From Gnetum montanum (lineage: Eukaryota; Streptophyta; Gnetopsida; Gnetales; Gnetaceae), in contig MNCI01008863.1 of the NCBI GenBank assembly GCA_015680685.1, positions 11,142 through 49,247 on the forward strand: DNA of 38,106 nucleotides, read 5' to 3'. Positions 20,961-32,825 of this stretch are shown one piece after another. Numbering within the stretch: the first letter of the stretch is position 1; every line of letters begins with the position of its first letter. The notes below the pieces were generated by a model. It saw only the letters and a program-made list of their open reading frames with translations. It did not search any database and was not told the origin of the DNA. The translations under genes were made by a program, and so were the position numbers.

Positions 20961-21600
20961 TAGCATCCTCCATCTACCTATTTCAGATTTTTGGCTATGT
21001 ATTTTTGTTTTTATGTTGATGGCTATTTTTAGCCAAGACTATGTTATGGATTATTATTTTTGACATTTTTTACCACATAGTGTGGCCATGGCTATGTATG
21101 TTATAAAAACTTTTAATTTAGAGTTTTAAATTTTGGTTTTAGTTTTTTATGACTATATATGGTTCTAGTGTTATGGATTTATTGTGTTATAAATGTTGCA
21201 AATGGCTATGGTGGCAATCTTGGCTATAAAGTTAAATGGCTAAATGATGCCATGGTAGGCTAAAACACAAATAAGGTAAAAGAAATGCTTGCCAATTTTA
21301 GGCTATAGTGGGCATAGGTTGTTTAAGTATTTTTTGCCAGTTTAAGGCCATGGTGGACCATGTTATGTTGCTAGATTTAGGCCATGATAGGCCATGGTAT
21401 GTTAGAAAGAAACTTTTTTTTTTGGCAATTTTCTATTTTAAAGTTTTTATGGGTTTTCTAGTTTACATCATGCGCAAAAGTAAAGAAAAAGAAAGGCTCT
21501 AATAAATGAATAAAAATGGAAATGAAAGTAAACACTTAGGTTACATGCATAAAAAAAGTAAAATAATGTACATAAAACAGGCATAACAAGTTAGCAAAGA
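20961..21600. other. Unassigned sequence with short GGCCATGG-like repeats
   Basis: Between the plus-strand coding relic and element C protease. Short motifs ggctatggtgg, ggctatagtggg, ggccatggtgg and ggccatgataggccatgg recur at 21195-21400. It may be a 3' non-coding part of the antisense transcript or of element C. No clear gene. Confidence 0.4.
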
Positions 21601-21879
21601 AAAGTTAGGCTACATGGCTATTAGTGCATATCATTATATGGTTATAAGGGCATGGGTTGGAAGGGTCAAGGTGTACTTCACTTGTATAGACTCTTCCTAA
21701 TCTTTGAAAGATTAGGAAATGTGTAAGGTCTACTTTGCACAACTTTGTATTCATTATTTCTTTCATTGATGATGTTGAAATGGAGTTCATCCCATAATGC
21801 ATCCCACTACCCATTGTTATCATTATTATCTTTCTACTCTCTTTCGTGTTGCTAGATTTCATGGTTGGGAGTTTCTTCT

Positions 21880-22488
21880 TGAAACTCCGCTTTAGACCCC
21901 TACTTTATGTCCATGTTGTTAATAGTTAGGGGCATCACGTTATCACTATGAATGATGATCTTACCTAGCTCATAAGGAAGATGAATTTCTTGGTGGATGG
22001 ATGAGGACATAGCTCATAATTGAGCCAACCAAGGTCTTTCCAAGATAAGGTTAAACCTTGGTGTCTCCACCATCACCAAGAAATTAGCAATTGTGGGGAA
22101 TTACTTTCCTACCACAAAGCCTAAGGAGATAGATCCCTTGACAATGACCCTTGATCCATTGAAGAACTTAAGAGTTGCAATTGTTGTAGGCTATATTTTC
22201 TCTATTAAGCCCAAGTGTTCAATGATGGTGCATGGGATGACATTTGTTGCAAATCCATCATCAACATGTACCCTAATGCGCCTTAAACTACCCCATCCAA
22301 ATTGTGATGAAAAGAGGATCCCTAGTAACTTCACCATTTTTGGAGTTGATCTTGACTTCACTATCACTAAATACCAATGATAATGAATTCTTTTTCCTTG
22401 GTAAGGAAGAAACCATATCATGGATGGATTCCTCATTAGCAGGGATGTCCTCACTAACAGGAATAGAAGTCAACATCTTGACTAGCAC
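21880..22488 (-). pseudogene. Decayed aspartic protease, gypsy element C
   Basis: On the minus strand, GEVTRDPLFITI (22290-22330) is followed after a frameshift by HVDDGFATNVIP at about 22240-22270. This corresponds to the family's active-site block VDGGSALNILP, here with D retained but the following residues altered. Downstream, FNLILERPWL near 22040 matches the YN.ILGRPWL block, followed by SSSIHQEIHLPYE as in Tat-type elements (SS.HQ.IKFP). The acidic PLTINNMDIK and later pieces run on to about 21850. RT motifs do not follow; instead the sequence passes into the antisense coding relic. Confidence 0.75.
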
Positions 22489-22939
22489 CTCACGATGTGT
22501 AGAAGAAGTGATGATAAGGTCATACAGACTTAAAGTTGTGTTCTTTTGCTTGAAGGATTGTGTGACCTATTCCATTGCACTAAGGAAGTTTATTTCATTG
22601 GCTATGAGCTTGTCACCTCAATTGTGCTTTACTTCCTCCATGCATCCTAAAATGCAAAATTTAGCCTTAGGTTGTTGGGGTCTTTCCTCTTTTTTTTTAT
22701 TGGTTTTTAATTTTGGAGTTCTCTTATGGTTTTCTAGTTCAAGCATGATAGGTAAAGGAGATCATGGGTATAGATGATATGAGAGTGGGCTTTGGTGGAT
22801 CCACTTCGTTTTATGCCTCATCCTGCTTGTCACCCTTGTTGCTAGGCTTATGCTTATGCTTCTTCCTTTGCATAGGTGAAGCTTTTTTATTATCATTTTT
22901 TGGTTGTGAGGAAGAAGTGATAGCATTCGCCACCATAGG

Positions 22940-23140
22940 AGGTCATTGTATGGTCATGTCAATTGGTTGGGCTACAACTGCTTGGGTTATGTTGGGCTGG
23001 CGTACCTTGATGGTAAAAGGTTCCCTTAGAGGCACCTGTGATGGTACTCTCATAGAAAAAGGGGGTCTTGAGTTATTGAAAGTTGAAGAGGCCCTTTTAT
23101 TGCAGGAGGGTACGTGGATCATGAGTGGTTCCCTCATTGG
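22940..23140 (-). pseudogene. Gag-protease linker of element C
   Basis: The minus frame 23137-22943 reads REPLMIHVPSCNK and PPFSMRVPSQVPLREPFTIKV. It resembles the Pro-rich linker between nucleocapsid and protease in Tat-type gypsy polyproteins (repeated P.. I.VP..PF). It lies in order between the zinc finger (23310-23357) and protease. Confidence 0.6.
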
Positions 23141-23276
23141 TCTTCAATTATCATTGATTTTAAATGCTGATATAACATACAAGCTATTACTAGCATTCAA
23201 TAGGTCTCTGTACACTTGCATTGACTAATTTTGTGGTCAAACTAGGTTGGAAGCATCTAGGACTAACTCTTCCTGT

Positions 23277-25290
23277 CTATATTTTCTGCAAGTCATCTTT
23301 TAGCATGAGGCATACGTTTGTGTCATGACCAAGCAGTTGGTGATAGTGGAAAAAGCAGTATAGTTTAAAATACCTAGACAATTGAGGGTCATTCTTTGTT
23401 GCTTGAGTGATGTCTTTGGCTATTTCGCATAGCCGCTCATGCCTCTTTCGAGCAGCTTTGATCATTTGCTTATATTATATACGTCCACTCTTCAATAGTT
23501 GATTTAATAATTTTGATGGATTCAAAGGTAGGCTAGTGTACTTACTACGGTCCTTCCACTCAAAGTTTAGCCTAGGAGAAGTTAGTGCAGTGGCCTTAGA
23601 GGTTAATGGTTGGTTATCTTGGTTGTTAGTTGGGACTTTGGGTGGGTTGGCCCTTGGCCATGGGTTGGTTGTGTTGGCTTCCTTAGCTACCATCACTACA
23701 GCTACATTATTTTGCTTGCCTTTTTCTTTATTCCTTTGCATATGTTGGTTTTTATATGTCATGTAGGAAGGGTTGTGGCTAGCTTTTGCGATGTCCTCTA
23801 TCTTTTTGGTTTGGGAGAACGCTTGACTAAGTGACCATCAAGTTAATATAGCTTGGACTTGATAAAGTCATTATAGCCCCCTTGAATATAGCCAAAAGGT
23901 GTGTTTTAGCTATAGGCTTTGATATTTTGTTGAGTATACTATTCCATCATTGGATGAACTTTTGCATTGGTTTTAGGGATCCATGCTTAACCTTCATTAG
24001 TTGGTTAAGCGTGGTGTCGGGCTTAAAGTTATACTTGAAGTGGGTAACAAACTAGGCTATCAAGTCCTTAAGAGATGATAGGAATCCTCTAGGTAAGGTG
24101 TGGTACCGATCAAGTGCTTTCCTAGTCAAGAACATAGGAAAAATCTTCATGATAGTGTGCAGTCAGGGTTGCAATAGTAGGCACTTGGAGCAAAAAGTAA
24201 TAAGGTGAGCATTGGGATCACCTTCTACATTGTACCTGTTGAATTAGGAAATGGGAACACCAATAGGAAGCATCAAGGTTGGGACCAAAAAATTGATGGG
24301 ATCATCTTGGTAGAAGTCCATGATCTTAACAGTTTGAGATGTAGAGGCTTTAAGCCTCTTCAACTTCTCTTTCAGGTCCTGGATCATTTGAAAGGCCTTA
24401 TCCAAGCCTTATGGTGGCCTTGTCAACTACAAGGTTTGTAGAAATGGTTGTGGTATTTTTTGGAAGGCCTGTGGCCTCACTATCAATTGTTGCATAGAAG
24501 GGAAAGGTTGTGTTATAGTTGTAGTTGGTAGGCCAAACAAGGAGAAAGATGTTTGTGTTGGTATCTAGGACACAGACAGGACAAAGGGGGTATGTGATCC
24601 TTGAGTTTCTTGGGGTCCCATGGTGGGTCCTACATGGGTAGCTACTAGGTTTATGGTGGTAACAACCACCACTGATGATTTCATTGATCAAGGCTATGTG
24701 GCAAAAGACACTGATACATTATAAGTTGTACTGGGTCTAATGCACAACTATGAACAGTGTGGAACCAACCATAGTAGGGTAGGAAGGTATGGAGGATGGT
24801 AGTATTTGACCCATGAAGAAAATAAAGGCATTAGAGAAAGGCTCTATGGCCTTGGGGTATGTTTATTAGAATAACCCTTCTAGGATGTTTTCAAGCTCTG
24901 ATTCTCTCTTAAACTCATCCTCCTCTTCCTCTAGTTGCTCATTAGAGGTAGCCTTTAGGCAATCTTCATTAATCTTAATGACGTGGACTAAGATGCTAGT
25001 GTAGATGTCATTAAGGAATATTTGGTCATAGGGGGAGGGAATATACTCCTTTCCATTGCGATGGATGAGCTTAAATTCCCTCTTTGCTTCTACTTTTGTT
25101 CATGGGATCAGCATGCCAACTTGGATCTTGGCATAAATGAAGTTATAATGCTCTTCATTTATTATTGAGAACCTGGGACTTTGCCCCTTAAGTCTTAAGG
25201 ACTACCTACATTCAATCATGGAAGGGCCTTTGGGGTCATAGACCCTCATGGCTTGTTGGCTAGACCCTTCATTAGTGAAAGTAAAAGGTA
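23277..25290 (-). pseudogene. gag: Decayed gag of gypsy element C (Tat-like)
   Basis: On the minus strand, from 25290 downward: an N-terminal region with EEHYNFIYAKIQVGML and HRNGKEYIPSPYDQIFLND (about 25150-24980), an acidic EEEEDEFKRESE stretch (about 24930), a Pro/Thr/Gln-rich spacer, a coiled piece DKAFQMIQDLKEKLKRLKAS (about 24400-24340), then the capsid core: DDPINFLVPTLMLP, VEGDPNAHLITF, ALDRYHTLPRGFLSSL and FKPDTTLNQLMKVKHGS (24300-23960). Next are FEWKDRSKYTSLPL (about 23560) and the zinc motif C-x2-H-x6-H-x4-C (CFFHYHQLLGHDTNVC, 23310-23357). This order is that of Tat-lineage Ty3/gypsy gags. It is interrupted by many stops. I do not recognise the N-terminal domain. Confidence 0.75.
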
Positions 25291-27020
25291 ATTTGGTTGA
25301 CTATTGAAAAGAAATGGTTATAATGTTAAAAAGACTTGAGACAAGCTATAAAAGGTAAAAATAGGAGTAAATTCTAATAAATGGAATTAAAAAATAATGA
25401 AAAGAAGAAAAAATGGTTGAAAAAGAAGTACTTACTATAAATAGTAATTGAGGGGCAAAGGGGATATACGCCTTTACCAAAAATGGAAAGGTAAAAAAGG
25501 TTGTAACAAACTTCACCCATGTTGGCTTCCCAACTACCTTTGCATTGGGTGTGTAAAAGGGGAAAGGAAAGGGGTGAGATGGGGGGATATCACACCTTTC
25601 TATTCCAATGTTGATGAAGGGGGTGCTGGAAACCAAACTGAAAAGTTGGTTTTTGCCATTAGAACTAGTTTTGGTAGGCTGCCAATTTTCTCAGCTTGGA
25701 AAGATGGGGATTTAGCTAACTTCCAGAAGTTTGATGGCTTTCAGAAGGGTTGAACCACCAACATTGAAAAACTAGAAAATTTTGGCAACCAAAGGAGGGG
25801 AATGGTATCAACATTGGCCTTGGGCTTTAAAATTCATAGCAAATGTTGTGAAAAATTAAAACACCCAAACACTAGCAACTTCCATGCTAAGGCTTTTGTT
25901 ATGGGGCACAAGTGGTAGTGTTGATTTTTGAGGTAATTTCCAAGGTTTTTGCTAAAAAAATTTTAAACTTGCAAATGGTAGGCAACATTGGCAATGAGAA
26001 AGACATATTTTTGATGAAGAAATTAGGTGGAGGTCCTCCTTCTAGTACTAGAAAACTATTGCAACCAAAAAAATTGATCACTAAAAAATTGAAAGATCTA
26101 GTGTAGTAGCTTCAACTTTGAATCCCCAAGACCTTCAAAAAATGAGATTTAAGGTGCCTTGGATGATCTAGTAGATCACCTAGGGACTTAAAAAATGCTA
26201 AACAAATGATGTAAATAATAAAAATGTAGAAAACCATAAGCAAAATGGATTGCACATAAATTGAAATTTTGAAACTTTATTCAAACAAATAAAGAATAAT
26301 TTTAGGGATGTCTACAAGAGTTGTCCATGAAGGAGCAAAAGGGGGGTTCACTAGGGTAGGATTTTAGAGCTCATTGAAGTCAATGTGATCCACTCCATGA
26401 TCTAAGTGCTTAGCCACTCTTGATGTTGTCAGACCTCCTCTACTATTGCCTTAGATTTGCAACTTTGGCCATTGCTAGGGGGTGAGAAAAGTGGAGGATT
26501 TGGTTGCCAAATTTGTCCACGTTTGAAGTTGGAATTGTTAAGAGTGCACTATAGAAACCAAAAACTCACAAGTGTCAGGGGGTAATAAAGGGGGCAATAA
26601 GGTCACAGGGGTTCCACGCTGGGAGGCTCTAAGAAGTTTCATTTTGCAAGTGTTGCAAGAGCTCTTGAAGGCCAAAATTTCTATATGCTAAAAAATGCCA
26701 AAGTGTGGAACCTGAAAAGGGTGTTGGGGTTTTGATTTTATAGGTTTTTGGCCATGAAATGGATTGCAAATTGGCTGACAGATTGGCTACAAATTGCTGG
26801 AAATTTTTGCCATGTATAGGTGAGGTGGGTGCCCAAATTTGGGGGCTTATTATGTATAGTAAGTGCTAAATCCCCATGGTCATTTGGTTTACTATAAATA
26901 GTTATGGGGGCACACCTTCTATGGTGGAGGCAAATCTTTTATGTGGGCCTTCAATCTCCTAAGATAAAGTGTATGGTCAATGTTGAAGTCAATAGAGTGA
27001 TGAAATCTTCATCCTTGCTA
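25291..27020. other. Unassigned region upstream of element C gag
   Basis: This is where the 5' LTR and leader of a minus-strand element C (or B) should lie. No CTCATCA end, tRNA-Asp primer site or GCGATATCGC cluster was found, so the LTR is missing or unrecognisable. The short phrase actataaatagt followed by a G-rich stretch occurs twice on the plus strand (about 25433 and 26890). No gene seen. Confidence 0.4.
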
Positions 27021-27147
27021 CTTCTACATTGGGAGCATGCAATTTCCATGTTGGGGGTGAAGTCTCCACATTGTGCACGTAGTTTTCACATTGTAGGGGT
27101 GATGTTTCCACACTAATGGGGAAGGTTTCCATAATGAGGAAAAAGGT
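27021..27147. repeat. Minisatellite, about 21-bp period, six copies
   Basis: Units such as atttccatgttgggggtgaag, ttttcacattgtaggggtga and tttccacactaatggggaag follow each other at 20-22 bp. On the minus strand the 21-bp period is open (26989-27204) and reads as a seven-residue repeat: METFPIS, VETSPLQ, CENYVHN, VETSPPT, WKLHAPN. Further diverged units may extend to about 27210. Confidence 0.75.
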
Positions 27148-27527
27148 TGTACCCCTCCATGCTAGAGGTAGGTGAGGTTTACTCCCTGTAGGTGTTTCAA
27201 GCATAGAGAAGTGTGCACCCCCATAACATCCATCAAATTACCATTTTTGGCATTCCAAAAGGCATTTTGACATCCCTCCCAAGCCCAAATATAGACACTA
27301 GGTGACTATTTTCACTTGGGAAATGAGGCTTTGACTACTTATGAGGCATTTTTAGACCCAAAAGTATGAAATATGTGAGATTGCCCACCGTGGTTTATAA
27401 GCTTCACATTTACAATGAAGTTTTGCCTTGGGTTTTATGGGGTGAAGGCTACATGGTGAAAAAAATGGTTACAACATGCAAATTTTGGTGGTGTTTCAAA
27501 CCTAAATGTGGCTATACAAAACAATGC
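27148..27527. other. Unassigned sequence between minisatellite and array
   Basis: No coding family or boundary recognised. If element B spans to here, its right end and the gatgt target copy should lie in this stretch, but I could not find them. Confidence 0.35.
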
Positions 27528-28385
27528 TATGAGCCACATTGGCTAAGCAAAGTTTCCTAACCATGTCAACTCTTCAATAGAACAACTTTGTGGACCCAAA
27601 AAGTGGTTCTACAAACTCAGAAATGAATTTGCAAGGTAACATCAACACCAAGGAGCTTACAAAAACTAGGTACAAAGTCATTTTACCATGATAGCTTCTT
27701 TGTAGAATGAGCTCGTAGAGCAAGAAAATGGTTCTACGAACAAGCTCTGAAGTAGTTCTACGAACCTCGTGAGCATTCACCATGTTGTCACTTTAGTAGA
27801 ATGAATTCATAGAAAATAAAGTTGGTTTCATAAAATGCTTATATAAAGAATGGCTAAGAGTCCCAACACGTGATGTTAAATTAAAGGAAGTTGCATTGGG
27901 TCCACAAAAATTTATGAGCTTGATTTATGCACATGCACAATATATTTTTAATCTAGCTCAATAAGTAGAGGTAGAGGAATATGATGTAGCATGTAAAGTT
28001 AAAAATTGGTCATGAAAAGAGGGGAAAAGATGGTTCTATGTGCCATGTCAACTTCCTTTGTAGAACAAGCTCGTGGAGCTTAAAAATGCTTCTACCAATA
28101 AGCATTGAAATGGTTATACATAGTTCTACCACGTCGGATCTAAGAATAGTTCATATAACTTCAAATGGATTCTACAATAGCGAAAGAATATGATATAGTT
28201 TATAGAATTGAAATCTAGTTCTATGAAAAAGCTCGACGATCATTCTTTTACATCAGCTTGTGTAAAAAAAAATCTGTAGAACCAAAACTGACTCTATGAA
28301 CAATCTTGAAAATGATTCTACAAGTTGATGTCAGGATAAGCTTTTAAAGAAGTAGCTCAATGAAACCAAAGCTTGTGACATGTGA
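27528..28385 (+). repeat. Degenerate tandem array with hairpin monomers, right block
   Basis: Same family and orientation as 16125-17470: ccatgtcaact, gcttctttgtagaatgagct, tagagcaagaaaatggttct and ggttctacgaacaagctct recur at irregular spacing. Self-complementary centres are near 27590-27615, 27718-27740 and 28075-28100. Confidence 0.75.
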
Positions 28386-28640
28386 TAAGAACTAAGTCAA
28401 GCAACCTATCTAAAAGCAAGAGGATAGATTTGAAGACACAAAGCCATAAATTAACAAAGCCAAGAATCAACATAGAGCTAAGAGTAGTGTAAAGCTATAA
28501 TTAAAGCTCAAAATAGTAACTCTAGAAAAATAAGCCTTATTTGAAAGATGGAAAAAAGGTGCAGAAATTTTTGATTTAGTTAGAGCTAAAAGAAAATTGT
28601 TACCTTAGTTTAGATAGGATTACTTATATATTATGATGAT
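28386..28640. other. Unassigned, A-rich
   Basis: Sequence following the right array block. Short motifs aagc, agct and aaagct recur. No gene. Confidence 0.3.
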
Positions 28641-28653
28641 AATTACTAGTATC

Positions 28654-28935
28654 ATGAATGAAATCACCAAGAATCTTGAATTGAAACAAGTTCAAGCTAG
28701 CATGAGAGCTACTTCAATAGAAATAACAAATTTCCTAACTAAATTAGTTTTGGGAAAAACAAACATTGAAGAGGTCCTTAAAGAAGCTTAATGACACTAA
28801 ACTAGATTTAATGAATCAAGTTATTAAGGTTCTTTTCAATCATGGAAGGTTATCTCAACAACTATCAATTGAAGGGCTCAAAATTCAGAGCATGAAGAAA
28901 AAATTACCAAGAAATCAAACAATTGTCCAATAACC
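28654..28935 (+). pseudogene. Relic of a coiled-coil-like coding region
   Basis: On the plus strand, MNEITKNLELKQVQASMRAT and EITNFLTKLVLGKTNIEEVL run for 46 codons to a stop at about 28791. One frame over, LNDTKLDLMNQVIKVLFNHG and RLSQQLSIEGLKIQSMKKKL continue to about 28935. The residue pattern (regular Leu/Ile spacing, Lys/Glu/Gln-rich) suggests an amphipathic helix. No family recognised. Probably a broken element gene. Confidence 0.35.
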
Positions 28936-28984
28936 TTCAATTATCTAAAGAGAATGTGCAAGATATGAAAATTTAATTTTTATA

Positions 28985-29200
28985 ACTCTTGTAACTACTA
29001 GTGGCTATTATATAAAGCCTAGAGCATAAGCTTAAAAGGGATTCATTGGGGGACTTTATCTAAAAATTGCAAGAAAAAGCTTGTAAATACTATTTCATAT
29101 AATGGAATTCTAAACAAATTCTATCTATCTCTTTTAGCTTTCATCTCTTAGCTAGCATTTCTAGTTGAATAGCTTTTTTTTCTTTGTTTAGTTTAAGTAT
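28985..29200 (+). other. Possible LTR promoter-like stretch
   Basis: ctattatataaagcctagag (TATATAAAG near 29010) is followed by a G-run (ttgggggac) and a pyrimidine-rich stretch. The layout resembles a retroelement promoter and leader after the coding relic upstream, but neither LTR end was found. Confidence 0.25.
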
Positions 29201-29902
29201 TGCATAGTAATACATGAATGGACTGTAAGTTTTGGAATAGGCTATTTTCTCTATGAGCAGAGGTATAACTTATTTCTAGTATTTTGTTTGGATGAGATAA
29301 CTTTAATAAGTGTTAGTCCTTAATTATTTTAACATAGAAATATTGTCGTCTTTATACGATTATGAGCTTTTATGAATAATTTTATTTCCTTAGTGTCTTG
29401 CTCTATTTAGCAAAATGTTTATGATCTAGTTGCAGGAAGTTAGCTAGCAGATAGCTCAGAATTTAAGATTGGCATTTTCTATGAAATTGCCCATTTGCTA
29501 TATATGTGTATTGCAAGATCCAAAGCTAGACTTATAGGAGGGCTATTCAATTTCCTTATTTATGTTAAGAGATGACTAGAAGAGATAGTCATTATTTACA
29601 TATAAGATAAAATTCCTTAAATTGATCTTCTTGTTTTGTAGATGGACCTTTACCATTATTCCTAATTAATCACTTTCAGCTTATTTACACTATCATAGGT
29701 TATTTGGAGACATTTGTGCCTTGGTGGTACCAGGGACCAAAAATCACCTAAAACAAGTTATATGAGCTATTTCCTCATGGTAGAGTTGTTCTTGATTCTA
29801 CACCCAACATTTAGGAAAGCATTTAGGGCTTTTAGAAAATGGATCTTTAAAAGAATAGAAATAAGGCTTGGTACTTTTATAAAAAGGTACAAAATTCAGA
29901 TA
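29201..29902. other. Unassigned AT-rich sequence
   Basis: No recognised gene. Within it, 29818-29910 (tttagaaaatggatctttaa ... ggtacaaaatt) resembles 30265-30345 just beyond the second dispersed repeat, suggesting a local duplication. Confidence 0.35.
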
Positions 29903-30258
29903 GTTTCTTTCCTCTCTTATTTTGCACTTTCTTTATAGGATGGTTGCATAGGTGCAGTTGGCTTTAAGATTTCCATATCCTACTAAGAGTAGTATGTCTA
30001 TAGTTTATTTTTCACCTCTCTTGAAATTATATTTTTCATTAAAGCTATATACTAAAGGTCTTTGTGTTTTTCCTTTTTGTTTTAAAGGATTTTAACTATT
30101 TGCTATTATTTTTCATGTTACTACTTTTAGTTGTTACATGCTAATGTGAATCTTTATATGAAAATATTTCTTACCTAAGGTGATCACCAAATGCAGCCAA
30201 TGTAAATTGAAGGGCATTAGGTGCAACCATCTGTTGCATATCTTTCTATTTCAAGAAT
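29903..30258 (+). repeat. Dispersed repeat, copy 2
   Basis: Counterpart of 15483-15850 in the same orientation with many substitutions and small indels. It is followed by a partial repeat (30265-30345) of its own upstream flank. Confidence 0.7.
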
Positions 30259-32496
30259 GTACTTGGATCTTCTACAAAATCAATCTTTAAAAGAAGAGTG
30301 ACAAGACTTAGTATTTCTATGAAAAAGTACAAAATTTTGCTATTTTTATGATTAAAGGACTTGGTTTGAAAGTTTTCTATGTTGGAATTTATCATCAATC
30401 TTAATAACTCATCCATGTCATAATACTTAAGTTCCATTTCTACAAGGTCTTACTAGTATTTCATAAGCATTTATATAATTTGATTTATAATGAAATTCTT
30501 AACAAGGTGTTCACAAAGTTGATTTATAATTTGATTTATAATGAAATTCATAAGAAATTATATAATTTGATTTATATAATTTGTTTTTTAATTATGTTCA
30601 CAAAGTTGATAGTTATTTCTCTCTATAATGATAGTTTTTGCAATAGTTCTTGAAGGATGATGTAAAATAATTATTTATTATATAGAAATTTAACAAAATT
30701 TCATTTTTAATTAAGGTTATATCCAAACTATTTGCTTCTCCTTGATTTTTTTCAATTTTGAAAACAAAGTTATGTAGTCGTAATAATTAAAGGTTCATAC
30801 ATGCAAATCCATACATGTAATGACTCCCAATGCTATATAGACCTAAAAGCTTTGATTTTATTTTATTTTTATATATTTTATAATCTAACAAAAACCTCAA
30901 GCTTCATTTACAATCAGTTTAGTTTTTAGTCTCAAATGAAATTAAGTTTTATCAATCTTAGTAATAAATAAGTAAGAAGAAAATTTTGTTATATTAATTT
31001 TGAAGGAGATTTTTCCCTACAGTTTTAGATCTTAAAGATGATTTTGAATTTAGAGCATTAATTTATGTTCATATTTAAATTTTAGCTTTAAAAATAAAGA
31101 AAATTTTTAATATAAATTGATAATTTACAACTTATTTCAGTACTTTAACTTCTTTACATTCAATGTAGGCCGTAGCTAAGCATTATGCAAGTTTGTATGC
31201 TAGTTCTAATAAACCACTCAAGGAATATATCTTAATACCTTTTGAATTTATGCTTTTAATGTATGACATTTGTGCTTTTTGATTTATATAGCCTATTTGA
31301 GTTTTTTTTTGTGAATGGGGATATCATTATGATTATTCGAATATAAAACTATCTAAAATTTTTTATGACTTTTCTATCCAAAGGAGAAAAAGAAAATGCA
31401 GTTATAATATATTAAAAATGTAATTTTTTTTGAAAATATTTGTAAAGAGAGTTCCAAGGTTCTAAATTTACATAGTTGCATTGCTCAATTTTGAAGCCTT
31501 TTTATATGTTATAGTTTATGGTCCTAAAAAGTTTAGTGAACATGCATGTTGAAGAAGCAATGTGGCAAATTGTAGCTAACATAATTAGAACATTGTCCTC
31601 TCAATTTCGTTTAGCCACCATCACAAAATTAAGAATAAGAAATAATATATAATGAAAACCTTTAATGAATTATAAGAAAATTTGTATTATGTTAAACTCA
31701 CATTTTAATGATACTAAAAGCTCTATTTATTTTCAAGTGGCTAAAAATTTAGCTTAAGTAATGTTTTCTATAATGATGATGAGATACATATTCATAAAAT
31801 CATATAATCACATTGCCTTGTCTCAACAAAAAAAGTAAGCCAAGAATTATTTTAGAGATATGTGTTATCTTTGTTTAGTTCTTTCTTCAATGAGTTATTT
31901 TTTATTTTTCTTACCATTTAGTTACTATCTTACTAAGTTGAGATCACTATTGTTGGAATCATTTGAAATATATTCATTCATATTGATCTGAGATCCACTC
32001 ATTATAAAATAATGATTCTTTATTACTAGAAACCTTGATTTGAAATTTCACTTTTTGGTAATGCCTATTTCTCATTCCTATTTAGGGTCAGATAACTTAG
32101 AGTAAAATAAAAACTTCTAAATTTTTGTATTATATTTAAAAACCAACTATAACCATACTTTTAATTTATATGTTTTAATTAAAAAATAAAAGAAATGATG
32201 CTTTTGATTAAGGAGCTTTGATTAAAAAAATAAAGCACTACAACAATGCTCTATGTGAATTCTATGAACTTATTAATTTGATATTTTATAATTGTATAAT
32301 GAGTTGACCATATATTTTACTATTTGAATTTCTAGCATCCTTTTCTCTTAGAAACATAGCCTTGCTTGGATTTCATTTTATATTGACTTAAACAACGACA
32401 TGGTCACCAAGCCACTTTAGCTATACAAATTGATTGCCCTTTACTTCTAAATATGCAAGGGCTAAGATTATTTTCTCACTTGATGGGTTGTAACTT
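30259..32496. other. AT-rich sequence without recognised genes
   Basis: No coding frame above chance and no LTR boundary. Small local repeats of gatttataatgaaattc and atataatttgatttat occur at 30470-30590. Confidence 0.5.
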
Positions 32497-32825
32497 TACA
32501 TGTTATCTATCCATGATAGCCTCTTGTATGTATTTACTTTCATTAACATATACCACCAACCCTTTGAAAACAATGATGTTTCTTCTCTAAGTTTACTAGT
32601 TATGATCATATCAAGTTTATGCTAATAGCTAACTAGAATATAAATAATAATCGTATTAATTCTTGATCAACTTACATGTTATCTGTACATGATAGCCTCT
32701 TGTATGTATTTACTTTCATTAACATATACCACCAACCCTTTGAAAACAATGATGTTTCTTCTCTAAGTTTACTAGTTATGATCATATCAAGTTTATGCTA
32801 ATAGCTAACTAGAATATAAATAATA
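32497..32825. repeat. Near-identical tandem duplication, 176-bp period
   Basis: About 153 bp (32497-32649) is repeated at 32673-32825 with about two mismatches near the left end (ctatcc against ctgtac), separated by 23 bp of unique sequence. It is far more conserved than its surroundings, so it is recent, or it is an assembly artefact. Confidence 0.95.

Noticed and set aside
22304-23228. Plus-strand open frames of 157 and 154 codons
   Set aside because: They lie antisense to the element C protease and gag-protease linker, whose minus-strand peptides match the family order. The plus frames are low-complexity shadows.
27366-27560. 64-codon plus frame after the minisatellite
   Set aside because: No family, no start context and no conservation seen. 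Consistent with chance.
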